DNA of 64,000 nt from positions 27,332-91,331 of the forward strand of contig CAYRSS010000015.1 of assembly GCA_964426945.1 (NCBI GenBank). Reading direction: 5' to 3'. The notes beneath the pieces were generated by a model. The model saw nothing but the letters and a program-made list of their open reading frames with translations, was not told the origin of the DNA and made no database searches. A program made the position numbers and the translations under genes. Shown here piece by piece: positions 42,209 to 51,392 of the stretch. Every line of letters begins with the position of its first letter. Positions within the stretch are counted from its first letter, which is position 1. The stretch is from CAYRSS01 sp964426945. GTDB lineage: Bacteria > Planctomycetota > Phycisphaerae > UBA1845.

Positions 42209-42237
42209 AGATTATCCACCGCCCGCGGGGTCGTCAA
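42209..42237 (-). promoter_or_regulatory. Promoter of tRNA-Gly
   Basis: On the minus strand TTGACG (42232-42237), a 17-nt spacer and TAATCT (42209-42214), ending 18 nt before the tRNA. Confidence 0.8.
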
Positions 42238-42281
42238 CGGGGCCCGCGGGGCTTTTTGCGACGCCCGGCGGGGGGAAACGG

Positions 42282-43352
42282 CTATTGCCGGGGCCAGCCG
42301 CAGCGGGGGCAGGCGGCGCCCCCCGGCTCGGCGGCGGACAGGTCCAGCCCGCACATCATGCACCCCGTCAGACCCCAGTGAATCAGGGCTTCCGCCGTCA
42401 GCCGGGCCCCCTCGGGGCTCAGGTGGCTCTCGTCGATCATCGCCGCCGGCCCGGCGGGGCGCAGGGTCTCCAGCAGGTCGAAGCAGGGGATCTCCTGACG
42501 GCGGCAGAACGCGGCGACCTTGGCCTGGGCCAAAGGGGGCGGCGCGCCGGGCTCCAACTGGAAGCGGAAGGGGAAGATGACGACCGACAGGCTGGCCCCG
42601 TCCGCCGCCACGTCGTTCCGCAGGGCGAGGATCTGCTCAAAGACCCGCTCCCACCCCGCCGAGACAGCCTCGGGCTCCGGCTCGACGAACAGTTCTCGCA
42701 CGCTGTGAACCTCGCGCCCGCGGGCGTCGACCGTCCAGCGGGCCAGCGCAGAGTGGCGCATCAGGAACGACACCGCGCCGGGTGGCGGTCGCGTGAGGTT
42801 GTTTTGCATTTCGGCCACATCGTTGAAACAGAGGCCGAGAAAGACCTGGTCCGGGCCGTACTTGCGGGCCAGTTCGCGATAGGCCGTCGCCTGCTGGAGG
42901 GTGGACCAGCCGCTGGCCGCGATCGTGAACACCTCGAAGCGCATCGGCAGGCCGAGCTGCTGAAAGAACGCCTCCAGGAGGAACGGGTAGCTCTCGCTGC
43001 GCTTCACGCCATGTCCGAGCGTGACACTGTCGCCGAGGCAGATCACGCGGAACGTGTCGGGCGGCTTGGGTACGGCGTGATCGCGGTCGCGCATCCCCTC
43101 GCGGTTGTAGCCTTCGCCGCGGACCACCCAGAACGTGCGCCCGTCGGGCGTGTTGTGCCACTCGGACACGTAATGGGCGACCTCCTCGGCACGCCCGAGC
43201 CCCAGCACGCGGCACACCACCTCCGCCCCGAGCAGGAGCAACGCCACCATCACGCCGGAGAACAGCAGCTTGCGCCCGCGCGACAGCGGCGCGCGCGGCG
43301 CCGGCGGGTCGACGGAATCGGCCGGAGGCGGCGGATGAGGCGACTCGGTCAT
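42282..43352 (-). CDS. Membrane-anchored SGNH/GDSL hydrolase-like protein
   Basis: A 356-residue protein. One membrane segment (about 28-50) anchors an SGNH-type domain: block I is CLGDSVTLGHG, with Ser as nucleophile, block III contains LCFNDV, and block V is DESHLSPEG (catalytic Asp-x2-His). Similar planctomycete proteins modify surface polysaccharide or remove acyl groups; the substrate is unknown. The last 25 residues form a zinc ribbon (CMMCG... CPRCG), an odd addition on an SGNH protein. No clear Shine-Dalgarno precedes the ATG. Confidence 0.78.
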   Translation of the reverse strand: MTESPHPPPPADSVDPPAPRAPLSRGRKLLFSGVMVALLLLGAEVVCRVLGLGRAEEVAHYVSEWHNTPDGRTFWVVRGEGYNREGMRDRDHAVPKPPDTFRVICLGDSVTLGHGVKRSESYPFLLEAFFQQLGLPMRFEVFTIAASGWSTLQQATAYRELARKYGPDQVFLGLCFNDVAEMQNNLTRPPPGAVSFLMRHSALARWTVDARGREVHSVRELFVEPEPEAVSAGWERVFEQILALRNDVAADGASLSVVIFPFRFQLEPGAPPPLAQAKVAAFCRRQEIPCFDLLETLRPAGPAAMIDESHLSPEGARLTAEALIHWGLTGCMMCGLDLSAAEPGGAACPRCGWPRQ

Positions 43353-43391
43353 GGCGGGTCAAAGGCTACCGCAGGCGGCCCGGTCGGGAAA

Positions 43392-44309
43392 CTACGGCGA
43401 ACGCCCCGGATCGGCAGGGGGCGGAACGCGCGAAAGGAAACCCGCGCTCGACTGGAAGATCCGCTCGGGCGAGTCGCTCACGTCGCGGTCCTCCTCGCTC
43501 TGCAGGTCGCGGACATTGGCCAGGCACATGGGGCAGGCGACCACGTCAAGGTGGAACTGGGTGTAGCCCCGCCACGGCTCCTCCAGCACTTCGGAGAGAA
43601 ACGCGCCCAGCGTGCTGCGTTTCAGGCAGGTCAGACGGTGCTCTCGCCAGACGCGGGCGACGGTGACCTCCGCGCGATCGTCATCGGCCGCGGCGAGCAG
43701 GTCGTCATCCTGCTCGAGCAGGAACTTGCGCAGCCGCTGAATGGCGCGGAACTTCACCCCCGCCACCGCCTTCTGGTCCATCTCAAGCAGTTCGGCCACC
43801 TGCAGGTTGCGCCAGCCGCCGAAGAACACCAGCTCGATCACCTGCAGGTCGGCGAAGGCGTGGCGGTCGCGCAGCTCATGAATCAGCCGGCGCAGCACCT
43901 CGGCGAGGATCCGCTCGCGGGCCAGCGCGGCTTCGGCCTGCGCGAGCACGCCGCTGGGTGTCTCGCCCCCGGTGGGGGTGACGCGGTCCCACCAGTCTTC
44001 GCTCTCGGCGGGTTCGGGGATGACGTCGGTGCGCCGCTGACGCATCAGGTCAATGAGCTTGTAGCGCAGAATCGTGAACAGGTACGTTTCGAGTGAGCGG
44101 TTGGGGTCGTAGAAGGGCAGCGACTGGAGGAACCCGACGAGCGCCTCCTGCACGACGTCATCCGCGTCGGAGGACCGCCCCGTCCGCGCGAGCGCAAAGG
44201 CCAGGAGGCGACCGTGGTAGCGCTCGATGAGCTGCCGCCAGGCGAGTTGATCTCCCTCGCGGATGCGCTCCACGAGGAACTTGTCGGCATTGTCCGGTTC
44301 GGCCGTCAT
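43392..44309 (-). CDS. ECF sigma factor with Cys/His C-terminal extension
   Basis: A 305-residue sigma-70 family protein. Region 2 (about 10-95) has the WRQLIERYHGRLLAFALAR and DADDVVQEALVGFLQSL helices and LETYLFTILRYKLIDLMRQRR. Region 4 (about 150-205) holds IELVFFGGWRNLQVAELLEM and KFRAIQRLRKFL. A C-terminal extension of about 95 residues has FHLDVVACPMC, a zinc-binding-like H-x5-C-x2-C reminiscent of anti-sigma ZAS domains. It may therefore carry its own regulatory module. The usual neighbouring anti-sigma gene is absent. Confidence 0.88.
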   Translation of the reverse strand: MTAEPDNADKFLVERIREGDQLAWRQLIERYHGRLLAFALARTGRSSDADDVVQEALVGFLQSLPFYDPNRSLETYLFTILRYKLIDLMRQRRTDVIPEPAESEDWWDRVTPTGGETPSGVLAQAEAALARERILAEVLRRLIHELRDRHAFADLQVIELVFFGGWRNLQVAELLEMDQKAVAGVKFRAIQRLRKFLLEQDDDLLAAADDDRAEVTVARVWREHRLTCLKRSTLGAFLSEVLEEPWRGYTQFHLDVVACPMCLANVRDLQSEEDRDVSDSPERIFQSSAGFLSRVPPPADPGRSP

Positions 44310-44455
44310 GCTGCGCCGGTCAGGAAGGGATGCGCCGCGCCCGCCGCGGCGACTGGTCCGCTCAGGCAGCGATTATCGCGCATCCGACCGGCGCATGCCA
44401 GCCCGCCGCGGCGCTTCCACGGGCGGCGCTGGGCCGCCCGCGGAGGCGCGTGAGA

Positions 44456-45979
44456 TCATCGAATAAACAGGACCGTCACCAGCACGAACAGCGGGATCAG
44501 GATGAGCACGCTGTAGCCCATGTAGCCGAAGAAGCTGGGCATCTTCACGCCCGACTGCTCGGCGATGCTCTTCACCATGAAGTTGGGCCCGTTGCCGATG
44601 TACGTGATCGCGCCCATGAACACCGAGCCGAGCGAGATCGCCACGAGGTAGGCCGGGAAGATCGTCGCCCCGCCCTGGAGGTGGAAGATGCCCGGCGCGT
44701 CATGCGGCGACATGGAGCAGGCGGTCTCCAGGAATACGACATACGTCGGAGCGTTGTCGAGGAAGCCCGAGAGCGTGCCGGTGGCCCAGAAGAAGTGCGC
44801 CGGCGACTTGAGGATCGGCTGCAACTGTTCGCCGCTGGCGCGCAGGATTTCGATCGCCGGCTGCATGCAGATGAAGATGCCCACGAAGAGCGCCGCCACC
44901 TCAAGGATGGCGTGGTAGTTGAACTGGTTGGCCTCGCGGGTGGTCTTCTTCGTGGTCACCAGCGACAGCCCGACCATCGCGATCATGATCAGCTCGCGCA
45001 GGTAGGGGAACGCCGTGAAGCCCAGCCCCGGCACCGGCTTGCCTTCCTGGATACCCGCGGCGCAGGCCACCACGCCCAGCAGGTAGAGCAGGTTGACGCC
45101 GCCCTCAAGCCGCAGCGGCTGGCGCTCGCGTTCGTCACGGCGGATGTCCGGCCGCGTCTCCTTGCGGTAGGCGATCGTGTCCCAGACGAAGTAGACGACC
45201 AGCAGCACTGCCGAGCAGAGCAGCCATTCCTTCCACAGCGCCGAGAACGTCCAGAAGAACGGAACACCCTTGAGATAGCCGAGGTACAGCGGCGGATCGC
45301 CGATGGGCAGCAGGCTGCCGCCGATGTTGCTCACCAGGAAGATGAAGAAGACCACCGTGTGGCGGACGCGCTTGCGCTCCGAGTTGGTCTTCAGCAGCGG
45401 GCGGATCAGCAGCATGCTCGCGCCCGTCGTGCCGATGAAGCTCGCCAGCAGCGTGCCGACGGCGAGGAACGCCGTGTTCGTCGCCGGGTGTGCGGCCAGG
45501 TCACCGCGCAGGCAGATCCCGCCGCTGATCACGTAGAGTGAGAACAGCAGCATGATGAAGGGGATGTACTCGAGCACCACGGCGTGCTGAAGCACCTCGT
45601 AGGCCTTGGCGGTGCCGCTCGTGGCGAGGTAGTACACCAGCGTCAGCCCGGCCAGCGTCAGGGCGAGGCCCAGGCGGTTCTTGTTGCTCTCCCACCAGTG
45701 CGAGGTCGCCGGGATGAGTGGCAGGATGGCGATGCTCAGCAGCAGGCCTGCGAAGGGGATCACCGCGAAGAGGTGGGGCGCGTGATGGACGGCGTGGGCG
45801 GCCGGCGCGCCATGGACGTCACCGTGGCCGGTGTCGTGCCCGCCCGCGTGGGTGAGCGAGCCGTAGATCAGCATCGCGACGACGATCGCCGCCAGAATGA
45901 TGGATGCCCATTGAAGCCCGTTCAGCGGCTTGTGGCCGTGCCCCGCGTGCGCTGCGCTCATATCGACGCTCAGTTCCAT
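44456..45979 (-). CDS. NhaD-like sodium:proton antiporter
   Basis: A 507-residue membrane protein with about 12-13 segments. The ion-transporter superfamily blocks are clear: TNTAFLAVGTLLASFIGTTGASMLLIRPLLKT and NIGGSLLPIGDPPLYLGYLKG in the first half, and LSGFLDNAPTYVVFLETA and GAITYIGNGPNFMVKSIAE in the second. These resemble NhaD antiporters. It probably exports Na+ in exchange for H+. The N-terminus has a His-rich loop (HAGGHDTGHGDVHG, AHAVHH) that may bind metal. GGAG lies 9 nt before the ATG at 45979. Confidence 0.9.
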   Translation of the reverse strand: MELSVDMSAAHAGHGHKPLNGLQWASIILAAIVVAMLIYGSLTHAGGHDTGHGDVHGAPAAHAVHHAPHLFAVIPFAGLLLSIAILPLIPATSHWWESNKNRLGLALTLAGLTLVYYLATSGTAKAYEVLQHAVVLEYIPFIMLLFSLYVISGGICLRGDLAAHPATNTAFLAVGTLLASFIGTTGASMLLIRPLLKTNSERKRVRHTVVFFIFLVSNIGGSLLPIGDPPLYLGYLKGVPFFWTFSALWKEWLLCSAVLLVVYFVWDTIAYRKETRPDIRRDERERQPLRLEGGVNLLYLLGVVACAAGIQEGKPVPGLGFTAFPYLRELIMIAMVGLSLVTTKKTTREANQFNYHAILEVAALFVGIFICMQPAIEILRASGEQLQPILKSPAHFFWATGTLSGFLDNAPTYVVFLETACSMSPHDAPGIFHLQGGATIFPAYLVAISLGSVFMGAITYIGNGPNFMVKSIAEQSGVKMPSFFGYMGYSVLILIPLFVLVTVLFIR

Positions 45980-46166
45980 GCCGACCGACTCCTGGAAGGG
46001 GCCTCCGTCGGCCGCGGCGCAGTGCCGCGCGTCGAGAGAGGCCGGTCCGGGGACGGCCGCGCTACCGGTCAGGAAAGCCCAGGCGCGACGCCGACCCGTC
46101 GAGTGGGTTTATCGGCAACGGTCACCGCCTGCCTGCGACTACGAACCGGCCTCGGGAGCCGGCTTG
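45980..46166. other. Intergenic region upstream of tRNA-Val
   Basis: No gene or clear regulatory site was recognised apart from GC-rich inverted segments. It separates the antiporter start from the small candidate lipoprotein and tRNA-Val. Confidence 0.4.
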
Positions 46167-46334
46167 GTGTATCATCCCCATCGTCCGGCCGGCGTCTACG
46201 GCAGCCTCGTCGCCGTCGGCGTTGTTATGGCACTCGCCGCGCCGGGGTGCTCAGGGCAGGCCGATAACCCCGCCGCGCTGCCGACGGCGGCTCCCGCCGC
46301 GACCGATTGCCAAACCGGCGGCCCTCTGCTATAG
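46167..46334 (+). CDS. Candidate small lipoprotein
   Basis: A 55-residue frame from GTG 46167 with GGGAG 8 nt upstream. The product reads MYHPHRPAGVYGSLVAVG, then a hydrophobic stretch ending LAAPGC, a plausible lipobox, and a Pro/Ala-rich tail with one more Cys. The stop codon (46332-46334) lies inside the -10 box of the tRNA-Val promoter. It is too short to be sure: it may be a real small lipoprotein or chance. No homologue is known to me. Confidence 0.35.
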   Translation: MYHPHRPAGVYGSLVAVGVVMALAAPGCSGQADNPAALPTAAPAATDCQTGGPLL

Positions 46335-46335
46335 A
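46307..46335 (+). promoter_or_regulatory. Promoter of tRNA-Val
   Basis: TTGCCA (46307-46312), a 17-nt spacer and TATAGA (46330-46335), 11 nt before the tRNA. Confidence 0.75.
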
Positions 46336-46346
46336 AGGCCCGCTGC

Positions 46347-46420
46347 GGGCGATTGGCTCAGTTGGTTAGAGCGCTCGGATCACACCCGAGAGGTCGCAGG
46401 TTCGAGTCCTGCATCGCCCA
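46347..46420 (+). tRNA. tRNA-Val (CAC)
   Basis: A 74-nt cloverleaf with acceptor arms GGGCGAT and ATCGCCC, D-arm GGCTCAGTTGGTTAGAGC, anticodon arm CTCGG-ATCACAC-CCGAG (anticodon CAC) and T-arm GCAGG-TTCGAGT-CCTGC. The discriminator is A and CCA is not encoded. The ATPase-PIN pair lies just beyond it. Confidence 0.95.
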
Positions 46421-46467
46421 TTTCCCCACCCGATGCGGCCCCCAAGACGTGTCCCCCGGCCCGTGGA

Positions 46468-46489
46468 GCACGGGCTTCCCAGCCCGTGC
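46468..46489. repeat. Short palindromic repeat
   Basis: GCACGGGCT (46468-46476), a TCCC loop and AGCCCGTGC (46481-46489). The perfect 9-bp stem lies in the gap between tRNA-Val and the PIN gene and could serve as a transcript end for either side. Palindromes of this sequence type recur in planctomycete genomes, as far as I recall. Confidence 0.5.
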
Positions 46490-46638
46490 CCGGGGCGGCG
46501 GGTGGGTTTCTCTTCGCTCGGGGATGATCTCGAGGCACCTGCGAACGCCTGCCACCACCACCTCCCTCCCCTCGGCGGTTTCAAGGAGTTCGTCGGCGAA
46601 TGCGGATCGTGGATCGCGCAGGGGCCAGAATCCGCAAC

Positions 46639-47133
46639 TCAGCGAGTAGGTGCGTACTGTGGACAAAGAAACTCGACCGTGACGCCCGCGGCGGTGAGGG
46701 CCGTGCGGTGGATCCACCAGTCCGAATCGACCGCATTCAGAATCGGGGGGTTCCGGCGGCTGGCCAGAGCAACGGCCACGAACTTCTGGTCGCTCTTGTC
46801 GAAGGCTTGGAGTTCCGGCTGATCGGGAAACTCATCGTACTTGCGCCATCCGCCGTCGGTCGTCGCTGTGATCGGGATGCGGGTGACCCTGTCGGACCGC
46901 CACTGGTTGCTGTATGCCCACTTCACGAATTTCTCACCGGCGTAGGGTGCGCCGGCGTGCCCAAGTCTCTTGGTGTATTCGTTCAGGATTTGACCCGCAT
47001 CATCGACGAGGAGGCCGCCCTGTTCCATGATCGCGTACAGGCTCTGCACGCACGCATCGGCGCACATTGCATCAGCATGGGGCGAACGCCCGGACGCGAC
47101 CATGGCAACGTTCGTATCGACGACAACGACCAC
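46639..47133 (-). CDS. PIN-domain nuclease
   Basis: A 164-residue PIN-like protein. The N-terminus VVVVDTNVAM gives Asp6; NEY gives Glu52; FDKSDQKFVAVAL gives Asp115; and LNAVDSDW gives Asp136/Asp138. This is the acidic set of the PIN active site, which cuts RNA with Mg2+ or Mn2+. PIN proteins are often toxins or effectors. It starts with GTG directly after the TGA of the ATPase gene (no gap), so translation is coupled. It is not paired with a VapB-type antitoxin; the partner is the ATPase. Confidence 0.8.
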   Translation of the reverse strand: MVVVVDTNVAMVASGRSPHADAMCADACVQSLYAIMEQGGLLVDDAGQILNEYTKRLGHAGAPYAGEKFVKWAYSNQWRSDRVTRIPITATTDGGWRKYDEFPDQPELQAFDKSDQKFVAVALASRRNPPILNAVDSDWWIHRTALTAAGVTVEFLCPQYAPTR

Positions 47134-48519
47134 TCATTCTTCCTTGATGCCGCGCTTCTTCAGGGCGGCCGCGGACATGGCGGCGATATCTTCCATCTCG
47201 TTGCCGAAGAAGCCCGGCGGCCAGTTCTCGATGTCGCCGAACAGGTTGAGCTTGAGCGGTGTCAACTCCGATGCGCCGTTCTTCGCGTCGCAGAAGTACA
47301 GCGCAGCTTGGTCCTCGGTGATTGAGTCCTCGGCAACGCGGCGTTGCAGACGCCGTAGCATGTGCTCGCTGTGGCTCTCGACGATGATCTGAATGTTGCG
47401 GGTCTTGGCCGCGTCGATGAAGACATCGGCGAGTCCACGTTGCACCATGGGGTGCAAGTGGATCTCCGGCTGTTCGAGCAGGATGGTCGACCCCTCTGGC
47501 ACGTAGTAGCACAGCACGATCACAGGTAGCACCTGCGAAACGCCGAAGCCGACATCCGGCAGGAGCACATGTGCGGAATTCTTCGATCGCTGGACGCGCA
47601 CCTCGTAGAGGTTGTTGCTCTTACTGACCTCCGTGACCTCGAAGTCGTGGATGAGGCCGAGCTCTTTGAGCCAATGCGCAACCTTCGCCTCAAGCGGCTT
47701 GCGTCCCCTTCCCGTGCCGACCTTGGCTTTTCGCTGGGCTGCCGATAGCAAAGCAGGGACGAACTTCTCTCCGCGGCGGCCCATGTCCTGCTGCTCTCCC
47801 CCGGACCATCGGTAGTCGCGGTAGGGATACTCGCGGAGCGGGCCGAGGTAAAACGTCCGCTTCATCTGCTGCTCGAATGCGAACTCCAGGTCGCTCAGAA
47901 CCCCGGGATTCTTGTAGGCGGCGCGGACATCGTCGGGAAACCCGTAGCACTTCACCGGCGCGGCGAAACCCTCGGGGGGGCGACCCTGGATCCTGTTCAA
48001 TGAGAAGGCGTCACCATGCACGGTCAACTCGTACTTGCCCGCGGCCCCCTTCCTGGTCTGCCCCGTGGGCCGCATCACGAAGGTATGGTTCGCAAACTCG
48101 TACGCCATCTCACCGACGTTGAATGGACCGGAACTGTCGCGCAAGATCTTGGCAGAGTAGATGACGTCCCTTCCGGTCAGAACCGGTGGTGCCTTGGACC
48201 TCTCGGGATCTCCGACGTTGAGTGGTTCTTGCATCGACCAGGACAAGGACATGTCTAGTCGCTTCTCACCCGCGTCCTTGTAGAGTAGATCATCGAAAGC
48301 GCCGAGCACAACGAGGCTCTTTTCGCTGTTCTCTTCTCCGAGGAAGAGCGCTTGCTGTCGGTCCGGATGGTCCGCGGTCTGCTTGAGCATGAGTAAGAAT
48401 TGCAGAATGCTCGACTTGCCCGAGGAGTTTGTGCCAAACAGCGCCGTAATCGGCGCGAGCCGCATGTTCTCGATGGACTTCCAAGCCTTGAAATTGGTCA
48501 GGCTCAGTGAGGTCAACAT
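47134..48519 (-). CDS. SMC/OLD-like AAA ATPase (DUF3696 type)
   Basis: A 461-residue ABC/SMC-type ATPase. Walker A is GTNSSGKSS (29-37), with the N-terminal LTNFKAWKSI typical of RecF/OLD-like proteins. A signature-like motif PDVGFGVSQVLPV precedes Walker B (ILLEQPEIHLHP); a His switch follows (VESHSEHML). The C-terminal region (SELTPLKLNLFGDIENWPPGFFG) matches the DUF3696 end. Such ATPases sense damage or phage DNA in defence systems. A strong GGAGGAG precedes the ATG by 9 nt. The gene is visibly less GC-rich than its neighbours, which suggests acquisition. Confidence 0.88.
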   Translation of the reverse strand: MLTSLSLTNFKAWKSIENMRLAPITALFGTNSSGKSSILQFLLMLKQTADHPDRQQALFLGEENSEKSLVVLGAFDDLLYKDAGEKRLDMSLSWSMQEPLNVGDPERSKAPPVLTGRDVIYSAKILRDSSGPFNVGEMAYEFANHTFVMRPTGQTRKGAAGKYELTVHGDAFSLNRIQGRPPEGFAAPVKCYGFPDDVRAAYKNPGVLSDLEFAFEQQMKRTFYLGPLREYPYRDYRWSGGEQQDMGRRGEKFVPALLSAAQRKAKVGTGRGRKPLEAKVAHWLKELGLIHDFEVTEVSKSNNLYEVRVQRSKNSAHVLLPDVGFGVSQVLPVIVLCYYVPEGSTILLEQPEIHLHPMVQRGLADVFIDAAKTRNIQIIVESHSEHMLRRLQRRVAEDSITEDQAALYFCDAKNGASELTPLKLNLFGDIENWPPGFFGNEMEDIAAMSAAALKKRGIKEE

Positions 48520-48699
48520 GCCCGAACACTCCTCCTACATGCATGCTGTCGGACCACGCCGTCCTGCGTCCAGTGCCGTTGGGCACGGACCAACTCGGAG
48601 CTGCAATCGCCTCCGCGTCGGACAGCTGACGGGACTCGCCCAAGTCAGAATGTCCGCGGGCGAGCCGCAATTGTGCCGTGCGCCGATTCGACCGCGGTA

Positions 48700-49554
<855 letters not shown>

Positions 49555-49681
49555 CGCCGCGGATGATACCACCGAAGCCGCTCGCCTGCGAAGGGTTTCG
49601 AAGCGTTGGCGGCACAACTTTTCGCCGCCGCGACGGGATGCGCCGCGCCGGTCGTCCAGTGGTCGCCGCCGCCGGTCGGCG

Positions 49682-49687
49682 TACAAT
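49682..49687 (+). promoter_or_regulatory. -10 box of a probable leaderless methyltransferase mRNA
   Basis: TACAAT ends 6 nt before the ATG at 49694, so the predicted start of transcription coincides with the start codon. No good -35 was seen at the usual distance. No Shine-Dalgarno is present. Confidence 0.45.
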
Positions 49688-49693
49688 CGGGCC

Positions 49694-50500
49694 ATGCCCC
49701 GAAGCCGCCGCTCCTCCGTCGCCCGCTACCACGACCGCGTCGCCGGTCGCTACGACCAGACCTACGACGACGAGTTCTGGCAGTGGCACGACGCCCTCAC
49801 CTGGGACCACCTCAAGGGCTTCCTCCCGACCGAGTCGCATGCCCCGGTCATCGACCTCGGCTGCGGCACGGGAAAGTGGGGACAGCGTCTGCTCGACAGC
49901 GGCTTTGCGGTGACGTTCCTCGACATCTCGCACCAGATGATTGACCAGGTGCTCGGCAAGCTCGACGGTCTCCCGGCGGCCTCGCGGGCCACCTGTCGGC
50001 AGGGGGACATCTCCGACCTGTCGGAACTGCCGCAGGGGCATTTCGCCCTCGCGACGGCTTTCGGCGAGCCGCTCTGCTGCACACCGAGTCCGCCCCGTGC
50101 CCTCCGCGAAATCCGCGGGATTCTGCGTGACGGGGGCACGCTGGTCGCCACGATCGACAACCGCTTCGCGGCGATTGATTACTACCTGGAAAAGGGACGC
50201 CCGGACGAACTTGAGAAGTTCCTGCGTGAGGGCCGGACCAACTGGCTGACACGTGAGCACGCCGAGCGGTTCGAGTTGGTGACCTACACGCCGACCGCGG
50301 TGCGCAAGCTGGTTGAGTCCTGCGGCTTCCGGTTACTCGACATGGTGGGCAAGACCGTGCTGCCGATGCGGCATCACCGGGCGCTGCTGGCCGACCCCGC
50401 CGATCGGCGGGCCTGGATGAAGGTCGAGAAGTCTCTCTGGCGCGACGCGGACGCCATAGGCCGCGCCCCCCACATCCAGTTCGCCGCCAAAGCCGTGTAG
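49694..50500 (+). CDS. SAM-dependent methyltransferase
   Basis: A 268-residue class I methyltransferase. Motif I is VIDLGCGTGKWG (about 50-62); post-I is VTFLDISHQMIDQV; motif II region contains LPQGHFALATAFGEPL; and motif III is LREIRGILRDGGTLVATID. It is a Methyltransf_11/25-type domain, similar to UbiE/BioC-like enzymes; the substrate is unknown. The start MPRSRRSSVARYHDRVAGRYDQTYDD is typical for the group. It is followed by a DUF2064 gene after 92 nt. Confidence 0.9.
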   Translation: MPRSRRSSVARYHDRVAGRYDQTYDDEFWQWHDALTWDHLKGFLPTESHAPVIDLGCGTGKWGQRLLDSGFAVTFLDISHQMIDQVLGKLDGLPAASRATCRQGDISDLSELPQGHFALATAFGEPLCCTPSPPRALREIRGILRDGGTLVATIDNRFAAIDYYLEKGRPDELEKFLREGRTNWLTREHAERFELVTYTPTAVRKLVESCGFRLLDMVGKTVLPMRHHRALLADPADRRAWMKVEKSLWRDADAIGRAPHIQFAAKAV

Positions 50501-50548
50501 CCCTCACGAAGGGTGCCCGCGCGTTGCGACGTCCCGAACCTGCTGCAT

Positions 50549-50570
50549 GTTGGCGTTTTGACGTTTTCCG
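50549..50570 (+). repeat. GTTTTGAC/GTTTTCCG octamer repeat
   Basis: GTTGGC, GTTTTGAC and GTTTTCCG follow each other directly. It is a short version of the octamer array at 56485-56550 upstream of nadK. Confidence 0.5.
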
Positions 50571-50592
50571 CCCGCGGAGTACCGTCGCGTCG

Positions 50593-51294
50593 ATGTCGTC
50601 GTGGGAGTGCCACATCTTCGCCCGCTACCCCGAGCCCGGCCGGGTCAAAACGCGGTTGGCGCCGACGCTCAGCGACACGGAGGCGTGCGACCTTCACCGC
50701 GCCGCGCTGCTCGCCACGCTTGAACTGGTGCGCCGGTTCGAGGCGAGTGCAGAGGCCGGACCCGCCGGGTGCAGCCCGAGGATCCTTGTCACGCCCGACG
50801 ATCGAGTCGGCGAGATGGCCGCTCTCTGCGGGCTGAATGAGCAGGCGGTGCTGCCGCAGGGGCGGGGTGATCTCGGGTCGCGGCTCTGGCGGGCGACGTC
50901 CGCGGCGTTCGAGCGGGGCGCGTCGGGCGTCCTCCTGCTCGGGGCTGACAGCCCGACCATGCCGATCGACCGGCTGGCCACAGCGGTGGAGGCGCTGCGC
51001 GATGTGGACATCGCCATCGGCGGGGCTCACGACGGCGGGTACTACCTGCTGGGGCTGACAGGACCGCATGGCGCGGTGTTCGAGCGGATCGACTGGGGCG
51101 GCGAGCACGTCTACCGCCAGACGATCGAGCGCGCGGAGACGGCCCGGCTTTCGATTCACCGCCTTCCGCTCTGGTACGACCTCGATCGGCCTGAGGACCT
51201 CGTCCGGGCGCTGGCGGACCTGAGGAGCAGGGCGGACGCGCTGCCGCCGGCCGCGGCCGAGCTGGCTGCGCTGCTTGAGCGGATCACCGTCTGA
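50593..51294 (+). CDS. DUF2064 glycosyltransferase-like protein
   Basis: A 233-residue protein of the TIGR04282/DUF2064 family. The nucleotide-sugar transferase-like fold shows IFARYPEPGRVKTRLAP, LPQGRGDLGSRLWRA, GVLLLGADSPTMP and AIGGAHDGGYYLLGL, all hallmarks of this family (related to CofC/GT-A-like folds). The function is unproven; its fold suggests transfer or activation of sugar-like phosphates. The start at 50593 fits the family; GGAG is far upstream (14 nt), so initiation is weak or differs. Confidence 0.85.
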   Translation: MSSWECHIFARYPEPGRVKTRLAPTLSDTEACDLHRAALLATLELVRRFEASAEAGPAGCSPRILVTPDDRVGEMAALCGLNEQAVLPQGRGDLGSRLWRATSAAFERGASGVLLLGADSPTMPIDRLATAVEALRDVDIAIGGAHDGGYYLLGLTGPHGAVFERIDWGGEHVYRQTIERAETARLSIHRLPLWYDLDRPEDLVRALADLRSRADALPPAAAELAALLERITV

Positions 51295-51392
51295 TTCCGC
51301 GCGATGGCGGGGTCGCGCTGGCCGCCGGCGGGACCGGGGGGCACAATGCGCCATGAGCCGCCGATGCAGCGTCGGCGTGAGGGAGCCCGATC

